From Pseudomonadota bacterium (lineage in GTDB: Bacteria > Desulfobacterota > Syntrophobacteria > Syntrophobacterales > Syntrophobacteraceae): a stretch of DNA of 5,272 nt. This document shows, piece by piece, positions 1-4,696 of the stretch. The notes beneath the pieces are model-generated. The model was not told the DNA's origin, searched no databases, and was given only the letters and a program-made list of their open reading frames with translations. Position 1 is the stretch's first letter. The number at the start of each line of letters is the position of its first letter. Made by a program: the position numbers and the translations under genes. The DNA is taken from positions 1 to 5,272 of the forward strand of contig JAEZXS010000165.1 of assembly GCA_023442755.1 (NCBI GenBank). Direction: 5' to 3'.

Positions 1-56
1 CTAATGTAATCCGTGAGACGAGCTCCCTCAGGCAACTGCGCAACGGTACGAGCCAT
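1..56 (-). CDS. IS4-family transposase, N-terminal fragment (cut by window edge)
   Basis: An ATG at 56-54 on the minus strand opens a frame that runs off the left edge after 18 complete codons, reading MARTVAQLPEGARLTDYI. This matches the start of the N-terminal domain of many IS4-family transposases, where a MART..LP.G.R(I/L)TDYIS opening precedes the LGV and RxRxLP segments; the match is from memory, not a search. The catalytic DDE residues would lie outside the window. A very strong Shine-Dalgarno sequence, GGAGGAGGG, lies 7 bases upstream of the ATG (spacer ACAAA plus flanking bases, 57-61), which fixes the start. The same SD is the 3' arm of a hairpin at 61-92, so expression is probably limited at translation. 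The protein would cut and rejoin the IS ends. Whether the element is intact cannot be judged. Confidence 0.7.
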   Translation of the reverse strand, partial: MARTVAQLPEGARLTDYI

Positions 57-60
57 TTTG

Positions 61-92
61 TCCCTCCTCCAGAATTGAGTCCGGAGGAGAGA
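61..92 (-). promoter_or_regulatory. Leader hairpin sequestering the transposase ribosome binding site
   Basis: In the minus-strand transcript, UCUCUCCUCCGGA (92-80) can pair with UCUGGAGGAGGGA (73-61) across a 6-base loop (79-74). This gives a 13-bp stem with only two G-U wobbles. The 3' arm contains the whole SD of the transposase. Any transcript starting upstream, in flanking DNA, would fold this way and hide the SD. A transcript starting inside the 5' arm would leave it free. Fold-back inhibition of this kind is known for IS10 and IS50 in the same broad family. The pairing is seen in the sequence; the function is inferred. Confidence 0.65.
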
Positions 93-130
93 ATACCACA
101 AAAATAGATCTTAAGTGAACTGTATTGAGC

Positions 131-685
131 TTAATCCTTTTCCAGATTGGCGAACCCGTGTTGCAACAACTCCTTTGCCTCCCGTTCCCGTTCAGCTTTC
201 TTCCGTTCATACAACCGGACATGTGCCACAAAGGTCTTGAACCCGTCGATCAGGAGTGCGCCTATCTGTTCGATGGTGCGCGGTGGGATTTCCCGGTAAG
301 CACGTCGGATTCTGCCTGAATCACCATCCTCATACTGTCCGATATTGGCGTCACTTATGGACCTGGACCTGCGGACAAGCTCGAAGGTGAACCCCCTGTC
401 AGAGGCGAACCTGTGCGGGTTCTCGTCCATATAGATGTACATCCCGGCCACAACGCTGGCGCACTGCACAGGTGTGAAGTCCCGAAAGACCGTGAGCACC
501 TCCTTCGCAGCGTTTACCTTGTGCTGGCTCATCGGTCTGCCGTGCTCGTAATCACTTACCGTACCCTCAGCATAGTCACGGATGATGCCGACCACCTTCT
601 CAAGGCCGACCGTTATCTTCCCTGAGGTGTCACGCTCGATGAGCTTCTCCACACGCTCGACATAAGGCTTAATGTCGGTGAACAT
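131..685 (-). CDS. Hypothetical protein, 184 residues, family not recognised
   Basis: This open frame runs from ATG at 685 to TAA at 131. I do not recognise the family. The product is soluble-looking, rich in charged residues, and has no signal peptide or membrane segment. Residues 1-70 look helical, 71-90 are a short hydrophobic stretch (TPVQCASVVAGMYIYMDENP), and the last ~45 residues look like a long helix ending in a very basic/acidic segment (RLYERKKAEREREAKELLQ, 157-175) that could form a coiled coil. The SD is poor: GGGG directly abuts the ATG, and the frame stays open upstream to about 727, so a non-ATG start (CTG near 715) cannot be excluded. A weak promoter-like pair, TTGTGC (754-749) and TGTAAA (732-727) with a 16-base spacer, lies upstream. 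The C-terminus ends a few bases from the IS boundary, so the original protein may have been longer. Codon usage looks like real coding sequence and competing frames are shorter. Confidence 0.55.
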   Translation of the reverse strand: MFTDIKPYVERVEKLIERDTSGKITVGLEKVVGIIRDYAEGTVSDYEHGRPMSQHKVNAAKEVLTVFRDFTPVQCASVVAGMYIYMDENPHRFASDRGFTFELVRRSRSISDANIGQYEDGDSGRIRRAYREIPPRTIEQIGALLIDGFKTFVAHVRLYERKKAEREREAKELLQHGFANLEKD

Positions 686-1039
686 CCCCGGGCTCTGTAC
701 CGGATTTGCAATCAGGCAGGATGACCTTTACAACGTTTACGCACACTGGCACAAGATAGAAGTCCGAGGGCTAAACACGCCTTTTCCATTTTCCTCCCCG
801 CATTATTTGCCTGCGGCACCACTCGCTTCAATCAGAAATTTTCCCTGCTGCTCAGAAAATAGACCGTACGAAGCAGCAATAGTGCCGTCATGAAGAACCC
901 GGCAAGCCACGATCACTCAATGAAAAATTTTCATGCACTTCAGGTTTTTCGAAGAAAAATGCTCCCTACCTGAAAAGCCCGTAATCGATGCTGGCGGCGG
1001 CGACGGAAATACAACTTGGCGAAAAGGGAGGGGAAGGTC
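686..1039. other. Divergent gene-free spacer with AT-rich palindromes
   Basis: No convincing gene lies between the two divergent frames. A 28-codon ATG frame at 890-973 has no SD and is not called. Two short palindromes stand out near the right side. One is ATGAAAAATTTTCAT at 920-934, with 7-base arms around a central A. The other is TTTTTCGAAGAAAAA at 945-959, with 6-base arms and a GAA centre; it is bracketed by TTCAGG (939-944) and CCTGAA (969-974). They could be regulator binding sites or hairpins. I see no good -35/-10 pair for the plus-strand gene. Confidence 0.4.
920..974. repeat. Pair of AT-rich palindromes upstream of the phage-like gene
   Basis: A perfect 15-base palindrome at 920-934 and a second at 945-959 have centres 25 bases apart. 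The second is nested inside TTCAGG/CCTGAA arms at 939-944 and 969-974, so a bulged hairpin could form. They lie 66-120 bases before the GTG at 1040. An operator role is possible, but nothing in the sequence proves it. Confidence 0.4.
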
Positions 1040-2113
1040 GTGAAAAAGCGCCATTCGATGGAAATGTTGGAAAGAGCGGAATATCTCTATTGCTGCCAGG
1101 GGCATCCACTCAAGGCTGTGGCGGAACTGACCGGAGTTTCGCTAGCGGCGCTCAAGCGGTGGAGTTCAAAATTCGGGTGGACCGAGAGTCGACAGGAGAT
1201 CTGCAGGGCGCTCATAGAAATCCGGACGAATACCATCCTGCTGCGCCGGCAGATGCTCGAAAAAGCCCTCGAGTCGCAGAATGTAAAAGAAGCTATAGCA
1301 ATCCTCACCATGGAGTCCCTTGCCTGGAAGGAGGAAAGGGGCGACATCGCGAGAGACTCACTCCCCATGCCGGGCGGCCCGTGTAAGATCGAAAACGACG
1401 AGGATGCCGCTGCCGCAATCGAACAGGCGTATCGCGCGAGGATAAAGCTGCTGGCCGCGGCTCCCGGCCGGATCGGCATTTCCGACATCAGAGGCCTGAA
1501 GGAAGCAATGGATTTGGCGGAGGTGATCAGGACAAGGGAGCAGCCCTATGAGGGCGGCGGACTTACGGACGAAGCCGCAAGCGAGATCAGGAGGAAGATC
1601 CTGGGCATCTGGGACCCGAACGAAAAGTCGGTGCTCAGGCGCGGGCATGGGGAGGGTAGCATGGGAACAGGGGCCAAGCCGACATTCTTTCGGCATCATA
1701 AGGATACCAAAACGGCTCGCTTCGATTCGATTTGGCCGTGTTTGGCATCATCCCGGTATCACTTCGGTATCATCACGGTATCGTCCGAAAAACGAGAAAC
1801 GGCTCTGAGCCTCGGAACGCGGGTTTTGCTTTTTGCACTGGAAGGCCGCGAAGAAGAACCAACTGTAAAGAAATACGGAATAATTTCAGTATATGTGGGA
1901 GCGGCGTGCAGCCGCGACCATGGCAACCGGAGGGCACAAGTACGGCCGGGCCATGAATCCTTCCTCTCGCAAAGACGCGAATCCCGCGAAGCGCGGGAGC
2001 GAAGAAGAGCCTGGGGAAAACATGAGTTCATGCTGCCTGAAAAGTTTCTAAAGGATCGAGGCTGGAAGCCTCTCCCACAACAGTTAAGATTGCGAGGTGG
2101 TCACGACTGCTAA
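1040..2113 (+). CDS. Phage terminase small subunit-like protein; C-terminal ~160 codons are read-through into repeats
   Basis: GTG at 1040 is the preferred start because GGGAGGGG (1026-1033) lies 6 bases upstream; a TTG at 1016 in the same frame has no comparable SD. Residues about 22-41 (HPLKAVAELTGVSLAALKRW) form a helix-turn-helix, followed by FGWTESRQEI. This arrangement is typical of DNA-recognising small terminase subunits and DUF1804-like phage proteins, which recognise phage DNA for packaging. Helical, charged segments follow, up to EIRRKILGI at 182-190. Small terminases are usually about 150-220 residues, so the natural protein should end near residue 196 (about nucleotide 1627). The frame instead continues to residue 357 through 11-bp repeats and REP elements, giving an Arg-rich, compositionally odd tail. 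No portal, large terminase or capsid gene follows. This is most likely a prophage remnant whose original stop was lost by deletion or recombination. Phage origin is likely; the exact subunit assignment is less sure. Confidence 0.5.
   Translation: MKKRHSMEMLERAEYLYCCQGHPLKAVAELTGVSLAALKRWSSKFGWTESRQEICRALIEIRTNTILLRRQMLEKALESQNVKEAIAILTMESLAWKEERGDIARDSLPMPGGPCKIENDEDAAAAIEQAYRARIKLLAAAPGRIGISDIRGLKEAMDLAEVIRTREQPYEGGGLTDEAASEIRRKILGIWDPNEKSVLRRGHGEGSMGTGAKPTFFRHHKDTKTARFDSIWPCLASSRYHFGIITVSSEKRETALSLGTRVLLFALEGREEEPTVKKYGIISVYVGAACSRDHGNRRAQVRPGHESFLSQRRESREARERRRAWGKHEFMLPEKFLKDRGWKPLPQQLRLRGGHDC
1743..1786 (+). repeat. 11-bp imperfect tandem repeat, four copies
   Basis: Four consecutive 11-mers read TGGCATCATCC, CGGTATCACTT, CGGTATCATCA and CGGTATCGTCC. 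The heptamer CGGTATC starts at 1754, 1765 and 1776, exactly 11 bases apart. A single related 11-mer, CGGCATCATAA, occurs at 1691-1701. The period is not a multiple of three, which argues that the overlapping open frame is not under protein selection here. It is close to one helical turn, so the copies would face the same side of the DNA. Confidence 0.7.
1895..1918 (+). repeat. REP-like palindrome, copy 1 (plus orientation)
   Basis: GTGGGA is followed by GCGGC (1901-1905), a GTGCA loop and GCCGC (1911-1915). It matches the pattern of the other four copies but lies in the opposite orientation. The GTGGGAG head followed by a G/C-rich stem is the layout of REP elements that are mobilised by RAYT (TnpA-REP) transposases in many proteobacteria. 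The inner base pair is broken (G against A) compared with copies 4 and 5. Confidence 0.65.
1979..2004 (+). repeat. 26-bp palindromic element, left copy
   Basis: The core TCCCGCG (1982-1988) and CGCGGGA (1992-1998) form a perfect 7-bp stem with an AAG loop, flanked by GAA and GCGAAG. An inverted copy with one difference lies at 2694-2719. This is a second repeat family, distinct from the GTGGGAGCGG type. Confidence 0.65.
2057..2078 (-). repeat. REP-like palindrome, copy 2 (compensated stem)
   Basis: GAGGCT (2058-2063), loop GGA and AGCCTC (2067-2072) form a perfect 6-bp stem, followed by TCCCAC, the reverse complement of the GTGGGA head. Compared with copies 4 and 5, the second stem pair is A-T instead of C-G on both arms, a compensated double change. 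Confidence 0.65.
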
Positions 2114-2179
2114 GTTGACGCTTATGCGCCGAGGCAGGAAGTGGTTAGGAGAAACCAGGCCTGGATCGACGGAGTTTTT

Positions 2180-2203
2180 CTTCGCGTCTTCGCGGCTTCG
2201 CGA
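2180..2203 (+). repeat. 8-bp tandem repeat, three copies (unit 1)
   Basis: CTTCGCGT, CTTCGCGG and CTTCGCGA lie back to back. The same triplet is in unit 2 at 2472-2495. CTTCGCG motifs recur elsewhere in the repeat field, which suggests an expanded simple motif. Confidence 0.7.
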
Positions 2204-2299
2204 GAGCCGAAATCCATTAGCCCTGACGAAGTGCCTGCATAACCAACCCAGGATGGAACGGCCATGATTTCCTTTTCGCCCCAATGCTTTGAGTTCTTC

Positions 2300-2369
2300 T
2301 TCGCGGCTTCCGGTTCCTTTTTCACCTTCGTGCGGGAGCAAAGACATCGCGGCTGGAAGCCTCTCCCAC
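2300..2369. repeat. ~70-bp module ending in a REP, copy A
   Basis: The module begins TTCGCGGCTTCCGGTTCC, continues through a CACCTTCG..CGGGA segment and AAAGACATCGCGG, and ends in the REP at 2348-2369. Copies B and C lie at 2592-2661 and 2810-2878. Copy C is outside the tandem duplication, so the module itself, and not only the 291-bp unit, has spread. Confidence 0.8.
2348..2369 (-). repeat. REP-like palindrome, copy 3 (hybrid at duplication junction)
   Basis: Arms GCGGCT (2349-2354) and AGCCTC (2358-2363) pair except at the second position, C against T. The left arm matches copies 4 and 5, and the right arm matches copy 2. The element spans the junction between the two duplicated units at 2351/2352, so it looks like a recombinant of two REP variants. 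Confidence 0.65.
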
Positions 2370-2471
2370 AACAGTTAAGATTGCGAGGTGGTCACGACTG
2401 CTAAAGTTGACGCTTATGCGCCGAGGCGGGAAGTGCTTAGGAGAAAGCAGGCCTGGATCGACGGAGTTTTT

Positions 2472-2495
2472 CTTCGCGTCTTCGCGGCTTCGCGA
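2472..2495 (+). repeat. 8-bp tandem repeat, three copies (unit 2)
   Basis: This is the counterpart of 2180-2203, 292 bases downstream and identical in all 24 positions. Confidence 0.7.
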
Positions 2496-2591
2496 GAGCC
2501 GATATCCATTAGCCCTGACGAAGTGCCTGCACAACCAACCCAGGATGGACCGGCTATGATTTCCTTTTCGCCCCAATGCCTTGAGTTTTTC

Positions 2592-2661
2592 TTCGCGGCT
2601 TCCGGTTCCTTTTTCACCTTCGCGCGGGAACAAAGACATCGCGGCTGCAAGCCGCTCCCAC
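2592..2661. repeat. ~70-bp module ending in a REP, copy B
   Basis: This is the end of tandem unit 2 plus the following REP. It differs from copy A by a few substitutions (CGCGCGGGAAC here, CGTGCGGGAGC in A) and by the compensated C-G stem of its REP. It is nearly identical to copy C at 2810-2878 apart from one T in a T-run. Confidence 0.8.
2640..2661 (-). repeat. REP-like palindrome, copy 4
   Basis: GCGGCT (2641-2646), loop GCA and AGCCGC (2650-2655) form a perfect 6-bp stem, followed by TCCCAC. Read on the minus strand it starts GTGGGAGCGGCT, the apparent consensus of the family in this window. It closes the second tandem unit. Confidence 0.7.
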
Positions 2662-2693
2662 GATCGTTCTTTTTCGCGTGCTTTCCTTCGCGC

Positions 2694-2719
2694 CTTCGCT
2701 CCCGCGATTCGCGGGATTC
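2694..2719 (-). repeat. 26-bp palindromic element, right copy (inverted)
   Basis: This is the reverse complement of 1979-2004 with one difference in the loop. TCCCGCG (2700-2706) and CGCGGGA (2710-2716) form a 7-bp stem around ATT. An alternative pairing uses CTCCCGCG (2699-2706) with CGCGGGAG (2722-2729). The two inverted copies flank the tandem duplication. Confidence 0.65.
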
Positions 2720-2809
2720 GGCGCGGGAGAAGATTCAATGAGCACCTTCGAAGACCAGGCATTTCGGCCTGAGGCGTTCCACGGCAACCTGCCTAAAGAA
2801 AATATTTTT

Positions 2810-2878
2810 TTCGCGGCTTCCGGTTCCTTTTCACCTTCGCGCGGGAACAAAGACATCGCGGCTGCAAGCCGCTCCCAC
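2810..2878. repeat. ~70-bp module ending in a REP, copy C (detached)
   Basis: This copy lies about 150 bases beyond the tandem duplication. It starts TTCGCGGCTTCCGGTTCC, as in copies A and B, and ends in a consensus REP. It is closest to copy B, with one T fewer in the T-run. A T-rich stretch (AATATTTTTT, 2801-2810) precedes it. Confidence 0.8.
2857..2878 (-). repeat. REP-like palindrome, copy 5, downstream of the radical SAM gene
   Basis: GCGGCT (2858-2863), loop GCA and AGCCGC (2867-2872) form a perfect stem, followed by TCCCAC. It lies about 85 bases past the stop of the minus-strand radical SAM gene. A second hairpin, GCCCGA (2890-2895) with TCGGGC (2906-2911), lies between them. Together they could slow or stop transcription or protect the 3' end of the message, but neither has a U-tract, so a classical intrinsic terminator is not supported. 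Confidence 0.65.
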
Positions 2879-2962
2879 AGAACATCCGCGCCCGATTCGC
2901 GGCTTTCGGGCCTTCCTTCGCGAGCTTACTCCCTTATGGCAACCGTGCGGTCAGGAACGTTT

Positions 2963-4486
2963 CTAAGTCCTTTCCGGGTGCAGCCAGTCATCGAGGCAGG
3001 TGGACAGCTTTGGGCTCCAGAAAAGCTTCCGGAAGTGGTAGCCGTAGATGGACATGGTCACTACGTCGCTGAAGGCGTCATGATATCGCGACATGCCCTT
3101 CTGGAGCATCTTCCAGTAGTAGCTTCTCGACCTGGGATCGGCTACTCCGAGATACCAGAGCGAGCGGACGAAGGTCAGAAGATCGCTGTTTTCGAGGTAT
3201 GTCTTGGCCCGGGGGCGATAATGGCGCAGGAAGGCGAGCATCCGGTTATAGTACATTTCCGGGGAGTAGATGTTGTTCATCATCCACTTGTAGCCGGTTA
3301 TTATCTTCTGTCTGTCCATCTTGGTGATGAAATTGAGGGTCCCGCTCACGTCCGTATTGTCGCCGGAGGTCTTAAAGAGCATCCGGCCTTCCTCTTCCAG
3401 CCTGGAGTAGAGACGGGTGCCGGGGATGGCGGTCAGAAGGCCGATCATGGCCGTCACGATGCCGTTTTTCTGGATGAAGTTGACCTGTCTCTGGAAGATG
3501 TCCGGCGGATCGTTGTCGAACCCGACGATGAACCCTCCCATTACGGCCAGGCCGTTATTGTGGATGATCGACACGGATTCGGACAGGTTGCGGCTCAGGT
3601 TCTGCGCCTTGCCGCATTCCTTGAGGCTCTCTTCGGAAGGCGTCTCCAGTCCGAGGAAGACCTTGTTGAAACCGGCCCGGACCATCAGGGTCATCAGCTC
3701 CGGGTCTTCCGCAAGGTTGACCGAAGCCTCGGTGAAGAAGTTCAGCCGCCTCTTCCGTCCTTTCTGCCAGTCGATTATCCTTCTGAGAAGTCCTTTGACC
3801 TTCTTCTTGTTCCCGATGAAGTTGTCGTCGACGATGAATACGGAGCCGCGCCAGCCCCGGCTGTAGAGGGCATCCAGTTCCGCGATCACCTGTTCCTCGC
3901 GCTTCATTCTCGGGACCCGGCCGTTCATGACGATGATGTCGCAGAATTCGCAGTTGAACGGGCATCCCCTGGAGTACTGGATGGACATCGCGACGTAATC
4001 GTTCATGTTGATGAGGTCCCACTGCGGAATGGGCGCGTTTTCGAGGGACGGATATCCGGTGGACTTGTAGAGCGGCCGGAGCGTTCCCAGTTCGATGTCG
4101 CGCGCCAGTTCGCGAACGACCGCTTCGCCTTCGCCCTGGACCACATGGTCGACGTCGGGGAATTCTTCCCGGTACGAATTGAAAAGAGGACCGCCTGCGA
4201 CGGTTTTTACGCCGAGCATGCGACACCGGTTGACGACCTGCCTGGTGGAATCCTTCTGCGCGATCATCGCACTGATAAAGACGTAATCGGCCCAGAGCAG
4301 ATCCTGATCCGGCAGTGTGGTGACGTTAAGGTCGACTATGCGTTTGCTCCATGAAGACGGGAGCATTGCAGCCACCGTGAGTGCGCCCAGCGGAGGAAAG
4401 GCGGCTTTGCGGCGAACTACCAGCAGCGCATGTCTGAAACTCCAAAAGGTTTCCGCTACTTTCGGATACACAAAGAGAATTTTCAT
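2963..4486 (-). CDS. B12-binding-type radical SAM enzyme, DUF4070 family
   Basis: This is a complete 507-residue protein. Residues 1-150 form a Rossmann-like cobalamin-binding-type domain: it starts KILFVYP, has FPPLGALTVAAMLP at 30-43 and a GGPLF turn at 98-102. The radical SAM core follows, with the cluster motif C175-x3-C179-x2-C182 in YSRGCPFNCEFCDII. SAM-contacting and barrel segments include VFIVDDNFIGN (216-226), FFTEASVNLA (250-259), FLGLETP (277-283) and GGFIVGFD (317-324). The C-terminal ~130 residues match the DUF4070 type. Relatives include the hopanoid methylase HpnP group, but most have unknown substrates, so only an SAM/[4Fe-4S]-dependent, probably cobalamin-assisted radical reaction can be proposed. 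The usual DxHxxG cobalamin ligand motif is replaced by VDLNVT (51-56), with no His. An in-frame TAG directly precedes the ATG and AGGCAGG (4493-4499) lies 6 bases upstream, so the start is secure. No substrate gene is adjacent. Confidence 0.95.
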   Translation of the reverse strand: MKILFVYPKVAETFWSFRHALLVVRRKAAFPPLGALTVAAMLPSSWSKRIVDLNVTTLPDQDLLWADYVFISAMIAQKDSTRQVVNRCRMLGVKTVAGGPLFNSYREEFPDVDHVVQGEGEAVVRELARDIELGTLRPLYKSTGYPSLENAPIPQWDLINMNDYVAMSIQYSRGCPFNCEFCDIIVMNGRVPRMKREEQVIAELDALYSRGWRGSVFIVDDNFIGNKKKVKGLLRRIIDWQKGRKRRLNFFTEASVNLAEDPELMTLMVRAGFNKVFLGLETPSEESLKECGKAQNLSRNLSESVSIIHNNGLAVMGGFIVGFDNDPPDIFQRQVNFIQKNGIVTAMIGLLTAIPGTRLYSRLEEEGRMLFKTSGDNTDVSGTLNFITKMDRQKIITGYKWMMNNIYSPEMYYNRMLAFLRHYRPRAKTYLENSDLLTFVRSLWYLGVADPRSRSYYWKMLQKGMSRYHDAFSDVVTMSIYGYHFRKLFWSPKLSTCLDDWLHPERT

Positions 4487-4533
4487 CTATGGCCTGCCTG
4501 TGCTTGAAGGAATCGCCGAAACGATATGCGCAC

Positions 4534-4562
4534 AATTTATAACTATGAAGATCCTGGGTCAA
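4534..4562 (-). promoter_or_regulatory. Sigma-70-like promoter for the radical SAM gene
   Basis: On the minus strand, TTGACC (4562-4557) is followed after 17 bases by TAAATT (4539-4534). The overlapping TATAAA (4541-4536) would give a 15-base spacer. Transcription would start near 4527, leaving a leader of about 40 bases with the SD at 4499-4493. This is the only strong promoter match in the spacer. Confidence 0.5.
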
Positions 4563-4690
4563 TACCGGATTGGGAGTGTACCGGATGGGCAGATTCTGTA
4601 CAGGAGCCGTTGTTTTTAGTGGACAACCGAGTCCATTTTGGTTACTTGCGTATGTGTTTTCAGCCTTTAATCAGGTGCAAAATCACTACC

Positions 4691-4696
4691 GGGAGG
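4691..4696 (+). promoter_or_regulatory. Ribosome binding site of lysC
   Basis: GGGAGG lies 11 bases before the ATG at 4708, longer than the usual 5-9. The in-frame stop TAG at 4705-4707 rules out an upstream start, so this is the only reasonable SD. Confidence 0.6.

Larger units (their letters stand above)
1..127 (-). mobile_element. 5' end of an IS4-family insertion sequence
   Basis: The segment contains the transposase start, a 70-base leader and a probable element end. Read on the minus strand, 127-110 is CAATACAGTTCACTTAAG. This resembles the terminal repeat layout of IS4 itself, which in the same orientation carries a CAGTTAAG core about ten bases from its end. The outer boundary is therefore placed near 127, but it could be off by a few bases. 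The other end and the target-site duplication (usually 10-13 bp in this family) lie outside the window, so the boundary is inferred. The stop codon of the neighbouring gene (131-133) lies about 4 bases outside this boundary. Confidence 0.5.
2061..2643. repeat. 291/292-bp tandem duplication
   Basis: Unit 1 (2061-2351) and unit 2 (2352-2643) align end to end with about 11 substitutions and one inserted A in unit 2, roughly 96% identity. Each unit starts in the right half of a REP hairpin, continues through a three-fold 8-bp CTTCGCGN repeat (2180-2203 and 2472-2495), and ends with the conserved ~70-bp module leading to the next REP. The overlapping minus-strand frames of the two units differ at about eight residues from 11 substitutions, so there is no sign of protein-level conservation. 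Confidence 0.92.
1690..2911. repeat. REP-rich repeat field (mosaic of short palindromes and duplications)
   Basis: About 1.2 kb between the phage remnant and the radical SAM gene is built almost entirely of repeats: the 11-bp tandem array, five REP-like hairpins, two inverted 26-bp palindromic elements, a 291/292-bp tandem duplication and a detached copy of its end. Motifs of the CTTCGCG type recur throughout. Long frames exist on both strands here, but they follow the repeats rather than any protein family. I see no supported gene between 2114 and 2962. Confidence 0.8.

Noticed and set aside
890..973. 28-codon plus-strand frame in the divergent spacer
   Set aside because: It has no SD, overlaps the palindromes, and the peptide is not recognisable.
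2388..2741. 117-codon plus-strand frame
   Set aside because: It consists of translated tandem-repeat and REP sequence, with no SD or family match.
2084..2762. Minus-strand frames over both tandem units giving similar peptides
   Set aside because: The similarity comes from the DNA duplication. About eight of eleven substitutions change residues, there is no family match, and the frames run through REP hairpins.
1690..2911. CRISPR-like array
   Set aside because: Repeats differ in type and spacing, there are no uniform spacers, and no cas gene is visible.
3555..4226. 223-codon Arg-rich minus-strand frame
   Set aside because: It is a shifted-frame shadow of the radical SAM gene with biased Arg/Pro composition.
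2678..4354. 558-codon plus-strand open frame
   Set aside because: It is antisense to the radical SAM gene through most of its length and starts in repeat DNA. The minus-strand protein has all the family motifs, while this one has none.
4596..4603. CTGTACAG as a LexA/SOS box
   Set aside because: The spacing does not match the known CTG-N10-CAG layout, and the neighbouring genes have no SOS role.
4620..4639. Small hairpin TGGAC/GTCCA followed by TTTT as a terminator or lysC attenuator
   Set aside because: A 5-bp stem and four T's are too weak, and no leader peptide or competing structure was found.
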